Numbered from the stretch's first letter, positions 37,177 through 45,417 are shown. The stretch is DNA of 53,105 bases from Lentibacillus kapialis (GCF_014646635.1 NZ_BMNQ01000017.1:1-53105); one strand, 5' to 3'. Numbers and translations: made by a program. The notes: generated by a model not told the origin, from the sequence alone.

Positions 37177-37193
37177 TTAAAACGCTTTCAAAT
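37177..37193 (-). promoter_or_regulatory. cre-like site between hutG and hutU
   Basis: Minus-strand TTTGAAAGCGTTTTAA, one mismatch from the cre consensus, in the 44-bp gap between hutG and hutU. Carbon catabolite repression of hut genes by CcpA is known in Bacillus. Its placement inside the transcript suggests roadblock repression of hutU and hutI. Confidence 0.6.
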
Positions 37194-37198
37194 AGTAA

Positions 37199-38161
37199 CT
37201 ATTGATGAAGTGCCCGCATGGTTTCGGCAACAAGGTTGGCAGCAAGTTTAACGGTCTTGTGACTTTCATCAACAAGCGGATTCACCTCTGAAATATCAAA
37301 ACTGATGACATTGCGTTTACCCGCCACATAGGTTAATAGGCTTTTCACCGTTTTCGGGTCCAAGCCCAACGGCGACGGCGCACTCACACCCGGTGCCGCA
37401 TATGCTGCAATCGAGTCGGTACAGAGTGTCATAATGATCGCGTCATGCCGCTTGGAGAACACATCAATCATTGCAAATGTATCCTGATAATCATTGGCAT
37501 CGATATCTTGTTCCAAAATATAGTCACACCCAAGTTCACGGGCTGTTGTAAACAAGGCTTGCGTATTGCCGAATTCCTGAATACCCAGACACAGATAACC
37601 AGCCTGGTCATCCGTTTCCAAAATCTGTTTAAACATCGTACCGGATGATGGCTCCGGGTCATCCCGCATGTCAAAATGCGCATCAATGTTAATGATTCCG
37701 ATCGTTTTGTCCGGGCCCATATATTCCCTAACTCCAAGATAATGCCCATACAGCGTTTCGTGCCCGCCGCCAAGTATGATCGGTGTCGTATGTTTATTTA
37801 ATATGTGTGCTGTATGCTGGCCCAGCTGCACCTGTGCTTCTTCAAGCGCGCGACCTTCACAATGCACATTGCCGGTATCAACGGATGTGATCCCTTCACC
37901 CAGATGATAGGGCAATTTCGCTAATTGCTCACGAATGGAATCAGGCCCTTGAGCTGCACCTTGCCGACCTTTATTTCTCCTGACCCCTTCATCACTGACA
38001 AAACCGATAATGCCAAATCTATAGTAACCTGCCTCCAAATCATCCAAATCCTTCACCGAAACGACCTGATGAAAACGGAATTGTGCCGGGTTAGAGGCAT
38101 CGTCCACCCTGCCGGTCCAAAGCTGTTGATCTGTTAATGTATAAATGACGAACCACCTCAT
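37199..38161 (-). CDS. hutG: Formimidoylglutamase
   Basis: Last step of the Bacillus-type histidine pathway: formiminoglutamate to glutamate plus formamide. Ureohydrolase (arginase) fold with Mn ligands in GGGHETLYGHYL, NIDAHFDMR and a degenerate third motif (LCTDSIAAYAAPGVSAPSP, where arginases have SxDxDxxDPxxAP). FLFGFVSDEGVRRNKGR-like start of domain: GFVSDEGVRRNKGRQGA. The proposed ATG at 38161 has no good site; GAGGTGG lies just inside it, so a non-ATG start near 38146 (ATT, giving YTLTDQQLW) is possible. First gene of hutGUI. Confidence 0.93.
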   Translation of the reverse strand: MRWFVIYTLTDQQLWTGRVDDASNPAQFRFHQVVSVKDLDDLEAGYYRFGIIGFVSDEGVRRNKGRQGAAQGPDSIREQLAKLPYHLGEGITSVDTGNVHCEGRALEEAQVQLGQHTAHILNKHTTPIILGGGHETLYGHYLGVREYMGPDKTIGIINIDAHFDMRDDPEPSSGTMFKQILETDDQAGYLCLGIQEFGNTQALFTTARELGCDYILEQDIDANDYQDTFAMIDVFSKRHDAIIMTLCTDSIAAYAAPGVSAPSPLGLDPKTVKSLLTYVAGKRNVISFDISEVNPLVDESHKTVKLAANLVAETMRALHQ

Positions 38162-38221
38162 TACTCTGCTTCAATTATTCTGAAAATAACACCTTTCGTT
38201 AATAGTGTAATTCATTTATGG

Positions 38222-38227
38222 TATAAT
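38222..38227 (+). promoter_or_regulatory. -10 box of the LysR gene promoter
   Basis: TATAAT in TGGTATAAT (extended -10) 55 bases before the LysR start, in the divergent hutG-LysR region. No convincing -35. LysR sites (T-N11-A) are likely in this 120-bp region but no single one stands out. Confidence 0.5.
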
Positions 38228-38281
38228 TTCTAATACTCAGTTTTTATTGTTTGATAGCTTTTGTCTATGGAGGAGAAAACA

Positions 38282-39172
38282 GTGGATATCCGGCAGTTAA
38301 CGTATTTTATCACAATAGCCGATGAAAAGAACTATACACGTGCGGCCAACAACCTGCATATTTCACAGCCTTCCCTGAGCGCTTCGGTTAAAAAACTCGA
38401 GGAAGAACTTGGTCTGATACTCATTGACCGGTCAGAACGCGAGCTTCGGCTGACCAGAGAGGGACAAACGCTCTATCAAGAGGCTCAAAAACTGCTTCAC
38501 CACTATGAACACGTCTCATGTGAGATGGATCGCCTCAAACAGCAGGGACCGCTTGAACTGGCTATCGGGCTGATTGAATCATCAATGTTTTTTATCCCCG
38601 ATGTTCTGACACAATTTAAACAATCACACGAAAATGTTCGTATTAGCCTGATTGAAACACTGAGCCTGGATGATGTCGAAAAAGCACTCAATAATTTTGA
38701 GATACACCTGGCTATTACCAACCAGTACATTCATCAGGAAGCCATCGAAACTATCCCTATTTATGAGGAAAATTTAGTAGCACTCCTTCCGCCCGGTCAT
38801 GCCTTGGGCCAACGGGATATGCTAAACATGCAAGATTTAGAGGGGGAAAATTTCATCGTCTGCAAAGAGGGGTTTCAAACACGACAGGACACTCTGAATG
38901 CCTTCAGCAAAGCAAGCGTCAAACCAAATATTCAATATGAAATTGAACGGTTCGAAACGGGATGCCGCCTTGTAGAGGACGGACTGGGCATTACCATAGT
39001 CCCGGAAAACTATGTCTCGTACGCGAGGCAAACGGACTGCACGATAAAGCGCATTAGTGGCACCGGTATTTCACGGATTGTTTACCTTGCCTATGATAAG
39101 AATCGGTACCAGCCACCGATTGTGGTGCATTTGATCGAATTAATCAAGAAATTTTTTGCTTCATCACAATGA
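38282..39172 (+). CDS. LysR family regulator, divergent from hut genes
   Basis: LTTR of 296 residues. The winged helix-turn-helix spans the first 60 residues (DIRQLTYFITIADEKNYTRAANNLHISQPSLSASVKKLEEELG, seen in part as YTRAANNLHISQPSLS). A periplasmic-binding-like effector domain follows. GTG at 38282 is chosen since GGAGGAG lies eight bases upstream and it gives the canonical MDIRQLTYF. Divergent orientation from hutGUI makes it the likely hut activator, in place of the HutP antiterminator of B. subtilis. The effector is probably urocanate or histidine (inference). Confidence 0.88.
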   Translation: MDIRQLTYFITIADEKNYTRAANNLHISQPSLSASVKKLEEELGLILIDRSERELRLTREGQTLYQEAQKLLHHYEHVSCEMDRLKQQGPLELAIGLIESSMFFIPDVLTQFKQSHENVRISLIETLSLDDVEKALNNFEIHLAITNQYIHQEAIETIPIYEENLVALLPPGHALGQRDMLNMQDLEGENFIVCKEGFQTRQDTLNAFSKASVKPNIQYEIERFETGCRLVEDGLGITIVPENYVSYARQTDCTIKRISGTGISRIVYLAYDKNRYQPPIVVHLIELIKKFFASSQ

Positions 39173-39182
39173 TAAGGTAAGG

Positions 39183-39273
39183 CGTTAGAAAAACTCTGCA
39201 TTCGCCTCGCCTTATAGCGAATGCCGAAGCTTTTTATAAGGTCATCCATAATTTATACTTTCTGACGTTATAA
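39183..39273 (+). repeat. Dispersed hairpin-plus-tail repeat, copy 3
   Basis: GTTAGAAAAACTCTGCATTC, a GCATTCGC/GCGAATGC stem (39198-39205 with 39217-39224), then GAAGCTTTTTATAAGGTC and the shared tail ending TACTTTCTGACGTTATAA. Best match is copy 4 at 51.6 kb. It serves as the terminator of the LysR gene. Confidence 0.8.
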
Positions 39274-39300
39274 TAAAAAGGCATCGACATAATCGATGCC
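39272..39300 (-). terminator. Terminator of the PTS operon
   Basis: GGCATCGA (39280-39287) pairs with TCGATGCC (39293-39300), followed on the minus strand by CTTTTTATTA. Confidence 0.8.
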
Positions 39301-39315
39301 CCACTGAACGATGTC

Positions 39316-39618
39316 TTATATCTGCTCATACAAGTCAACAAATTCTTTTGCCAGATCCTTGAACGTTGTTGCCGTCATCAGATGATCCTGTGCATGAACC
39401 AGAAGCAGTGAAAGTTCTGTCTTCTCACCACGTGCTTCGTCCTGTATCATTTCAGTCTGTTTGGAATGGGCTTCCTTCAATTCGTTTTCAGCACTCTCAA
39501 TTAATTGATTGGCCCGGTCCACTTCCTTTTTTTTAGCATGTTGAATCGCCTCCATGGCATCGCTCTTAGCATCACCGCTATTCATAATGATTCCCATGAT
39601 AACTTGTTCCATGTCCAT
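39316..39618 (-). CDS. PTS lactose/cellobiose (chitobiose) family subunit IIA
   Basis: Cytosolic phosphocarrier of 100 residues, an all-helical trimer in this family. The phosphorylated His is in LLLVHAQDHLMT near residue 75. It accepts phosphate from HPr and passes it to IIB. Last gene of the operon GH4 - IIB - IIC - IIA; GGAGGAATAACG precedes the ATG. Confidence 0.95.
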   Translation of the reverse strand: MDMEQVIMGIIMNSGDAKSDAMEAIQHAKKKEVDRANQLIESAENELKEAHSKQTEMIQDEARGEKTELSLLLVHAQDHLMTATTFKDLAKEFVDLYEQI

Positions 39619-39636
39619 CGTTATTCCTCCTGGTTA

Positions 39637-40923
39637 TTAATCAGATTCCTTTTCGTTTTGTTTTTGGAGATAGTTTCTTGCCGCAATTTTCACAAATGGC
39701 AAGTATATGACAACTGCAATGACAAAGTTTATCGCTGCAAGTGCTCCGCCGCGCCATGATCCCGTCGCTAAAAATCCGCCTATCACAGGTGGAGTTGTCC
39801 ATGGTATAAATGCAACCGTTTTAGGTACGATCCCTATCGATATCATCGTATAACTGAATACCGTTAAAATAACGGGGGTAAGCAGAAATGGCAAGAATAA
39901 AATCGGGTTTAACACAACCGGATATCCAAATAAAATAGGTTCGTTAATATTAAAAAGTCCAGGTGCAGCTGATAACTTTGAGACCTGATAATAATGTTTG
40001 TGATTTCTGGCAGCAATCAAGACAGCTGTTATCAAGGCAAGTGTAGCCCCTGTACCACCCAAATACATAAATGCATCAAAAAATGGCTTGGTGACAATGT
40101 ACGGAACTTCTGCTCCTGATTTAAACGCTTCAGCATTTGCCTCAATAGCCGGTAAATAAACTGCCTGCATGATTGGCTCCATCATATTTGACCCGTGCAG
40201 ACCAAAGAACCACAATAAGTGAATTAACAAAGCAATCAGTATCGCCGCGAATAACGTATTGGATAAATGGGATATCGGCGCCTGAATAAGATTAAAAAAC
40301 CATTGATGAACGGCTGGCGTATTCAGCCCAATTAAGATCGCTTCAACCAACGCAAAGATTGACAGCGTTATCATAGAAGGGAAAAGAGACGAAAATGACT
40401 TTGAAACAGCCGGTGGTACCCCTTCCGGCATCTTGATCTGCAGACGCTCATTCCCTAACAGCCGTGTGAAAATTTCGGTTGATACAAGGGCCACTATAAT
40501 CGCAATGAATAACCCTTGAGCACCGGACCAGGAAATAGGCAGACCTGCCCCTTCTGCTATGGGCCGCATCATGATAATCAGTGATGCAACCGAGACAATG
40601 CCCGATGAAAGGACATCTTTGTCATAAGATTTCGCCAACTGATAAGCAATCGTAAATGCAACTAAAATGGATATAATCTGGAACGTGCCTTCCCATAGAT
40701 TACCGCCAAACTGCTTCCACACATCTCCGCCGAAAATATTAGTCAAAAAATCTTGATAAGGTCCAATTGGTAAATTATTAATCAGTACCGCCATTGAACC
40801 CAAAATCATAAGCGGCATAATCGTTACGAATCCATCACGAATCGCAACGAGATGCCTTTGTGAACCAATCCTGGATGCAATGGGAACAAAATATTTTTCC
40901 ATAAATTCGATAAAACGATTCAT
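39637..40923 (-). CDS. PTS lactose/cellobiose (chitobiose) family subunit IIC
   Basis: Membrane permease of the PTS, 428 residues and about 10 hydrophobic segments. The family marks FLFFGLHGSN-like LLWFFGLHGSNMMEPI, YLGGTGATLAL, and the EIIC active-site loop NINEPILFGYPVVLNP are present. It translocates a beta-linked disaccharide while it is phosphorylated by IIB. The ATG at 40923 has AAGGGG nine bases upstream; the ATG three codons earlier overlaps that site. Confidence 0.95.
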   Translation of the reverse strand: MNRFIEFMEKYFVPIASRIGSQRHLVAIRDGFVTIMPLMILGSMAVLINNLPIGPYQDFLTNIFGGDVWKQFGGNLWEGTFQIISILVAFTIAYQLAKSYDKDVLSSGIVSVASLIIMMRPIAEGAGLPISWSGAQGLFIAIIVALVSTEIFTRLLGNERLQIKMPEGVPPAVSKSFSSLFPSMITLSIFALVEAILIGLNTPAVHQWFFNLIQAPISHLSNTLFAAILIALLIHLLWFFGLHGSNMMEPIMQAVYLPAIEANAEAFKSGAEVPYIVTKPFFDAFMYLGGTGATLALITAVLIAARNHKHYYQVSKLSAAPGLFNINEPILFGYPVVLNPILFLPFLLTPVILTVFSYTMISIGIVPKTVAFIPWTTPPVIGGFLATGSWRGGALAAINFVIAVVIYLPFVKIAARNYLQKQNEKESD

Positions 40924-40945
40924 ATGATGCATCCCCTTCTATAAA

Positions 40946-41257
40946 TTAGTAGTCGGACAGTTCCTCCAATGCACTTTCCAGCACTTTCTCTCCGTTCACC
41001 ATCCCATAGTCAACACTTGCAATCACCTGTACCGGAACGTGGTACGCGTCGAGCTTCTTCTCCAGTTTATCTTTCAAAAAACGCACTTGCGGTCCAAGCA
41101 ACAACATATCGATTTCCTCAAAGTGATCACTCGCCTCAGCTTCCGATACTGCAAAAATAGTCACTTCTTCCCCTTTTTCCTCTGCGGCTTTTTCCATTTT
41201 TGTCACCAATAGACTTGTTGACATTCCTGCTGAGCAAACTAACATGATGTTTTTCAT
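40946..41257 (-). CDS. PTS lactose/cellobiose (chitobiose) family subunit IIB
   Basis: A 103-residue phosphocarrier. The P-loop CSAGMSTS near the N-terminus bears the phosphorylated Cys (residue 8). LLLGPQVRFLKDKLE and a VPVQVIASVDYGMVNGE-type end complete the small alpha/beta fold. It donates phosphate to sugar bound in IIC. AAAAGGGGTGC lies before the ATG. Confidence 0.95.
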   Translation of the reverse strand: MKNIMLVCSAGMSTSLLVTKMEKAAEEKGEEVTIFAVSEAEASDHFEEIDMLLLGPQVRFLKDKLEKKLDAYHVPVQVIASVDYGMVNGEKVLESALEELSDY

Positions 41258-41286
41258 TTTCCAGCACCCCTTTTTAAAATTAAAGA

Positions 41287-42603
41287 CTACGAAACTTGCG
41301 TAAATTGCGGTAGATATTCTTTATGCGCCTTCAGCAACTCATCAAGCAACAATTTACTACCTTTTTCATCAGCTACCAGTGGATTCATAAGCATAGATGT
41401 GTACGCATCATAATAATTGCCGGTTACAGCTGCTTGAATCACCAATTCTTCAAATGCTTTCATTTGACTTATGCTTCCTTGTATGGTCGATGGCAGCGGG
41501 CCTGATGCAATCGGACGCGGACCGTGTTTCGTAATGACACTGTTCACTTCAATCACACAATCATCCGGCAAATCAGGTATAGCACCATTATTGAGAGTAT
41601 TTACCGTCTGTATATCCTCTTTGTTATTATAAATGGAATCCATCAGACTACAGGCCACATCACTATAGTAAGCACCTCCTCTTTTTTCCAGTTCCTTGGG
41701 CTTCTCTTGTAAATCCGGATTTTTATACAACTCAAATAATGACTTTTCCAATGTGTGTACTTTCTCCGCACGGGTTCCATTTTCTCTAAATGCCTGTATA
41801 TCTTTTTCAAGCACTTCACGTGTCTGGAAGTAATATTGATGATATGGATTGGGTAAAAGATTCATAGCTTCAATGAATGTTTTTGACCATCCGAGACTAA
41901 CAATGTTGGCAGGTGAATAATCCAGTTCTTCGCCTGCTAATTTCTGCAGCACTTCTTGTGTCCGGTCAATCCCTTCTGCGTAAATTTTTTTACCGAATAC
42001 AAAATGGTTCAAACCGACAAATTCGATTTTCACAGTCTCAGGCGGCACTTCAAGAATTTCCGCCACGGAATGACGCATGTTGAACGGAATGTTGCAAACA
42101 CCAATCACCTTTTTGTGTGCTGAGTGTCTGAGAACCGCTTCGGTAACCATTCCGGCGGGATTTGTAAAATTAATGATCCACGCATTTGGACAAATTTCCT
42201 GAACATCCTCAGCAAGATCAAGTAATACCGGAATCGTTCGAAAAGCTTTAAAAATACCCCCTGCTCCATTAGTCTCCTGCCCAACATACCCATGACGAAG
42301 CGGGATACGTTCATCTTTTTCACGGGCATTCAAACCGCCAACACGAATTTGTGTGGAAACAAAATCCGCACCTTTCAACGCCTTTCTGCGATCAAGCGTA
42401 CATGTGAGATTAATAGACTTACCAGCCTTTTGAATCATTCTTTTAGCCAGTTCTCCGACAATATTGAGCTTTTCCTGGCCGGGCTCTATGTCAACCAGTG
42501 CAATGTCAGTCACGGGAAAAGAGTCATAACGATTTAAAATACCCTCGATAATCTCTGGTGTATAGCTTGATCCACCCCCGATAATGGCTACTTTTAACGA
42601 CAT
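41287..42603 (-). CDS. GH4 6-phospho-beta-glucosidase (ChbF/LicH-like)
   Basis: NAD+- and Mn2+-dependent glycosidase of 438 residues that cleaves phosphorylated disaccharides from the PTS. The N-terminal AIIGGGSSYTPEIIEGIL binds NAD; GGIFKAFRTIPV, the metal-binding Cys in GVCNIPFNMRHS and His in FVGLNHFVF are GH4 marks. Its E. coli homologue ChbF acts on deacetylated chitobiose-6-phosphate. First gene of the minus-strand operon; a cre-like site precedes it. The ChbG gene in the divergent unit favours chitobiose over cellobiose. Confidence 0.93.
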   Translation of the reverse strand: MSLKVAIIGGGSSYTPEIIEGILNRYDSFPVTDIALVDIEPGQEKLNIVGELAKRMIQKAGKSINLTCTLDRRKALKGADFVSTQIRVGGLNAREKDERIPLRHGYVGQETNGAGGIFKAFRTIPVLLDLAEDVQEICPNAWIINFTNPAGMVTEAVLRHSAHKKVIGVCNIPFNMRHSVAEILEVPPETVKIEFVGLNHFVFGKKIYAEGIDRTQEVLQKLAGEELDYSPANIVSLGWSKTFIEAMNLLPNPYHQYYFQTREVLEKDIQAFRENGTRAEKVHTLEKSLFELYKNPDLQEKPKELEKRGGAYYSDVACSLMDSIYNNKEDIQTVNTLNNGAIPDLPDDCVIEVNSVITKHGPRPIASGPLPSTIQGSISQMKAFEELVIQAAVTGNYYDAYTSMLMNPLVADEKGSKLLLDELLKAHKEYLPQFTQVS

Positions 42604-42629
42604 ATTTTTTCATCTCCCTACTCTAAGTT

Positions 42630-42645
42630 AGAAAAGCGCTTTCAA
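42630..42645 (-). promoter_or_regulatory. cre-like CcpA site before the PTS/GH4 operon
   Basis: Minus-strand TTGAAAGCGCTTTTC, with the symmetrical AAAGCGCTTT core, 28 bp upstream of the GH4 start codon. Consistent with glucose repression of the operon. Confidence 0.65.
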
Positions 42646-42662
42646 TATTTGATTATTTAAAA

Positions 42663-42715
42663 TGTATCATACAATACTAAATATGTCTATACAATATTTT
42701 AATTTGTAATTACAA
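42663..42715. promoter_or_regulatory. Cluster of palindromes: candidate UTRA-regulator operators
   Basis: TGTATCATACA (42663-42673), TGTCTATACA (42684-42693) and the perfect palindrome TTGTAATTACAA (42704-42715) lie between the GH4 operon and the GntR gene. TGTCTATACA resembles the core of DasR/NagR-type sites (TGGTCTAGACCA), fitting a UTRA-domain regulator of amino-sugar genes. Confidence 0.5.
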
Positions 42716-42770
42716 TTTTGTGAGTTGTTATTATGTGATTTGTATTGTAAAATTCAGGCTATAAATGCGT

Positions 42771-42968
42771 GTTCAAAAAGGAGGATAAAAAGACGTTTAA
42801 GACGGCGCAGTTTCGAGTAGCGAAAGGGTATGCCTTTGGATACATGAACACAAATAATGCCGCCCTGAATCCGCTTCGCACGTAGGAAAAGTGTTTTTCT
42901 TTTCCGAGGAACGGAGAAACAAGCCAACGAAGAAATTCGAAGTGTCATGGTTACCGGAATTTTTGAAC
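42771..42968 (-). mobile_element. Non-coding ~200-bp element with GTTCAAAAA ends
   Basis: Starts GTTCAAAAAGG and ends CCGGAATTTTTGAAC; the 9-bp ends are inverted repeats. The interior (AAAGACGTTTAAGACGGCG, GGGTATGCCTTTGGATAC, TTTTCCGAGGAACGG) has a style I associate with a widespread Bacillaceae intergenic repeat; no other full copy is in this window. It sits between the operator cluster and the GntR start, so it probably inserted in the leader of that gene. The 133-residue minus-strand frame over it is considered spurious. Confidence 0.5.
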
Positions 42969-42996
42969 AACCTCTATAAGAACTGAGGGGATTATT

Positions 42997-43725
42997 ATGG
43001 ATAAAAAACAATCGCTTTACGCGTATATAAAAAGTGATATACTCAATAAAATTAAAGCTGGTGACTACAAAGTAGGCGAAAGAATTCCCACTGAGGTCAA
43101 ACTTTGTGAAACGTTTAATACAAGCAGGACCACTATCCGAGCGGCACTTAATCAACTGACGATGGAAGGATACTTAACCAGACGGCAGGGAAGTGGAACG
43201 TTCGTTGCTGACAAAAAGTTACAGCAAACCCTCTCCAACACCGTCCATCATTTTAATGATCAGGTAAAGGTGCAGGGGAAAAAACCCGACATAACCCTAA
43301 TCGATATAAAAGTCGTCCCGGCAGATGACGTACTGCAACAAGAGCTTACAGTCAATCCGGATGACCCAATCCAGCGCATTGAGCGAGTGCGCAAGGCAAA
43401 CGGACAGCCAACACAATATGAAATTGCTTATATCCCATGGAACATGGCGCCGGGAATCACAAAGCATCATGCCGAAACGTCATTATACCGGTCTTTAAAA
43501 GAAAACTACGGCATCCATGTTGATAAAACAACTGAACATATCGAAATAACGTTGGCTGATGAACATTTGAGCACCTATCTGGAATGTGACCCCGGCCTAC
43601 CATGTTTTTACATTGAAACCATTGCAGAAGATGATAGCGAAAATAAAGTTGAATTTTCGCGTTCTTACTTCAGAGGGGATAAAACGAACTTTGTGATTGA
43701 GCGGAATTATCCGTCAACCATATGA
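42997..43725 (+). CDS. GntR family regulator with UTRA domain
   Basis: Repressor of 242 residues. Winged helix-turn-helix at about residues 8-72 (GERIPTEVKLCETFNTSRTTIRAALNQL, in part), RRQGSGTFV wing end, then a UTRA effector domain with RIERVRKANGQPTQYEIAYIP-type residues and FSRSYFRGDKTNFVIER at the end. UTRA regulators bind phosphorylated sugars. Placed divergently from the PTS operon and ahead of chbG, so it very likely controls both. GAGGGG precedes ATG. Confidence 0.92.
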   Translation: MDKKQSLYAYIKSDILNKIKAGDYKVGERIPTEVKLCETFNTSRTTIRAALNQLTMEGYLTRRQGSGTFVADKKLQQTLSNTVHHFNDQVKVQGKKPDITLIDIKVVPADDVLQQELTVNPDDPIQRIERVRKANGQPTQYEIAYIPWNMAPGITKHHAETSLYRSLKENYGIHVDKTTEHIEITLADEHLSTYLECDPGLPCFYIETIAEDDSENKVEFSRSYFRGDKTNFVIERNYPSTI

Positions 43726-43754
43726 ACAAATGACACCACAGGAGGAGGTAAGGC

Positions 43755-44462
43755 ATGAAAGTTTTATTTAACGCTGACGACTTTGGATTAACAAAGGGAA
43801 TAACCGACGGCATTATAAAATCCCATTTGCATGGCGTTGTACAATCCACAACCATGATGATGAACGGGCGTGCAGTAGATTATGCCGTTCAGCAAGCAAA
43901 AAAGCTTCCAAATTTAAACGTCGGGGTGCACCTTGTCCTAACATGGGGAAAGCCCATAAGTAACTCCGTCTCGGGATTACTTGACCGTGATGGGTATTTT
44001 AAATACACGAATACATTTAGGGAAATGGAACCACCAGACCCTGACGACGTGGAAAAAGAGTGGCGCGCACAGATCGAGGCATTTTTGCAAAAAGGACTAC
44101 CTCTCCACCACATCGACAGCCACCACCATATACACGGCTGGGAACCGTTAAACGAAACAGTCAGAAAGCTCGCAACCGAATACGGTGTGCCTGTACGCCG
44201 TGTTGATTCACTGCAATCCCACCCCGGGATCCTTCTAACTGACAAATTATGGCTGGATTTTTATGGGGATGGTGTAGGTGAAAATGTGTTTGATGAATTG
44301 AAGAAAATCGACGCACCATCCGTTGAGGTGATGACACATCCCGCATTTGTGGATAAGGAATTAAAAGCGGTAAGTTCCTATGCAGAAAAACGGCAGGAAG
44401 AATTGAACATATTGTGCAGATTAAAAGTACCGGATTGGGTGGAATTAGCCGACAGTGAGTAA
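43755..44462 (+). CDS. chbG: ChbG/YdjC-type carbohydrate deacetylase
   Basis: Metal-dependent deacetylase of 235 residues that removes one acetyl group from chitooligosaccharides or their 6-phosphates. YdjC-fold ligands: ADDFGLTKGIT at the N-terminus (Asp-Asp), GVHLVLTWGKP near residue 57 and the DSHHHIHGW motif near residue 122. AGGAGGAGG lies ahead of the ATG, 29 bp after the UTRA regulator stop. In E. coli ChbG is required before ChbR can sense chitobiose and before ChbF can cleave it, so this gene points to chitobiose use. Confidence 0.93.
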   Translation: MKVLFNADDFGLTKGITDGIIKSHLHGVVQSTTMMMNGRAVDYAVQQAKKLPNLNVGVHLVLTWGKPISNSVSGLLDRDGYFKYTNTFREMEPPDPDDVEKEWRAQIEAFLQKGLPLHHIDSHHHIHGWEPLNETVRKLATEYGVPVRRVDSLQSHPGILLTDKLWLDFYGDGVGENVFDELKKIDAPSVEVMTHPAFVDKELKAVSSYAEKRQEELNILCRLKVPDWVELADSE

Positions 44463-44536
44463 CCATTAACTTACACACTTTATTTGGCAAACCCAGCCGA
44501 CATATGTTGGGGTTTCGGGCTAATATTTTACGATAT

Positions 44537-44696
44537 CACGCCCATGTTTGTCGTCTCGGGAACATGTTTGCGCTCTCCGGAACATGTTTGCGCTCTCGGG
44601 AACATGTTTGCGCCCTCCGGAACATGTTTGCGCTCTCCGGAACATGTTTGCGCTCTCGGGAACATGTTTGCGCTCTCGCGCCCATGTCCATCCTCG
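44537..44696 (+). repeat. 20-bp tandem repeat array A (8 units)
   Basis: Eight 20-bp units. Six core units read CGGGAACATGTTTGCGCTCT or CCGGAACATGTTTGCGCTCT; the first and last carry the CGCGCCCATG-type head (CACGCCCATGTTTGTCGTCT and CGCGCCCATGTCCATCCTCG). Located between chbG and the PAP2 gene terminator. Units match those of array D 10.6 kb away. Confidence 0.95.
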
Positions 44697-44730
44697 CCCA
44701 CTAAGCTCGTTCTTTCAAAGACAAAAATTT

Positions 44731-44767
44731 ACCGGCTGAAGGAAGTATACCCTTTCCTTCAGCCGGT
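44731..44767 (-). terminator. Terminator of the MFS-PAP2 unit
   Basis: ACCGGCTGAAGGAA (44731-44744) pairs with TTCCTTCAGCCGGT (44754-44767), followed on the minus strand by AAATTTTTGTC. Confidence 0.85.
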
Positions 44768-44808
44768 TCATCAACCATTTCACACGTTACGACCGTTCAT
44801 ATTACGTT

Positions 44809-45417
44809 TCATCGTGCTGCACGACGCTGACGCTTAGCAACTTCTCCCGGCTGCAAACGAAAAATTTTTAAACCTAAACGGGTCAGCGGATACAGAAGCC
44901 TTGAGCACTTTCTCATTAACAAGGCGGCTACCGTCCCAATAACAAGGCTGCCTAAAATATCCGTCGGCCAGTGAACACCGGTATAAACTCTGGAAAACAT
45001 AACGAGAATGGCAATGGCCGTAAAACTTCGGCTGATCCATTTATTCTGTCCCCAGGAGGCTGCCGCAAAGCCAAAACTTCCCGATGTATGGTTACTTGGA
45101 AAAGACGCATCCGCTTCATGCGGAATCAATTGATCATAACTATCCGGCGGTAATGTGACAAACGGACGCTCGCGAAACCAAACATGAGCGATTATAAAGT
45201 TAATGGCAATAGCAAGAACACCGGAGAAAAAAGCAATAACCAGCGTATGCCTGGATTGCGGCTTTGACCGTGGAAGCACAAACCAAAACAGCACAAATAG
45301 GAGCGCATATATTTCTATAGCGTGCTGTGACATGAACATCATCACGTAATCGATCCACAACACATGGCCTGATAGACTATTTATCAACTGGTAGATTGTT
45401 TTGTCAAAAACATTCAT
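44809..45417 (-). CDS. PAP2-family phosphatase (BcrC-like undecaprenyl diphosphatase)
   Basis: Membrane phosphatase of 202 residues with about five or six hydrophobic segments. The three PAP2 motifs are present: RERPFVTLP (K/R-x6-RP type), PSNHTSGSFGF (PSxH) and SRVYTGVHWPTDILG (SRxxxxxHxxxD). It probably dephosphorylates undecaprenyl pyrophosphate and so supports cell wall lipid recycling and bacitracin tolerance, as BcrC does. ATG 45417 is chosen because GGTGGGGAAG lies just upstream; a start 14 codons earlier is less likely. Downstream of, and 52 bp from, the MFS gene. Confidence 0.9.
   Translation of the reverse strand: MNVFDKTIYQLINSLSGHVLWIDYVMMFMSQHAIEIYALLFVLFWFVLPRSKPQSRHTLVIAFFSGVLAIAINFIIAHVWFRERPFVTLPPDSYDQLIPHEADASFPSNHTSGSFGFAAASWGQNKWISRSFTAIAILVMFSRVYTGVHWPTDILGSLVIGTVAALLMRKCSRLLYPLTRLGLKIFRLQPGEVAKRQRRAAR

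Noticed and set aside
42754-43155. A 133-residue minus-strand open frame
   Set aside because: It lies over the GTTCAAAAA-ended non-coding element and the antisense of the UTRA regulator's helix-turn-helix.
31221-44696. CRISPR array interpretation of the 20-bp repeats
   Set aside because: Units are contiguous with no unique spacers, no cas genes are present and unit sequence differs between loci.
44484-44837. Overlapping open frames with GTCLRSPEHVCALGNMF-like repeats
   Set aside because: Artefacts of repeat array A; several frames are open at once because the 20-bp unit lacks stops.
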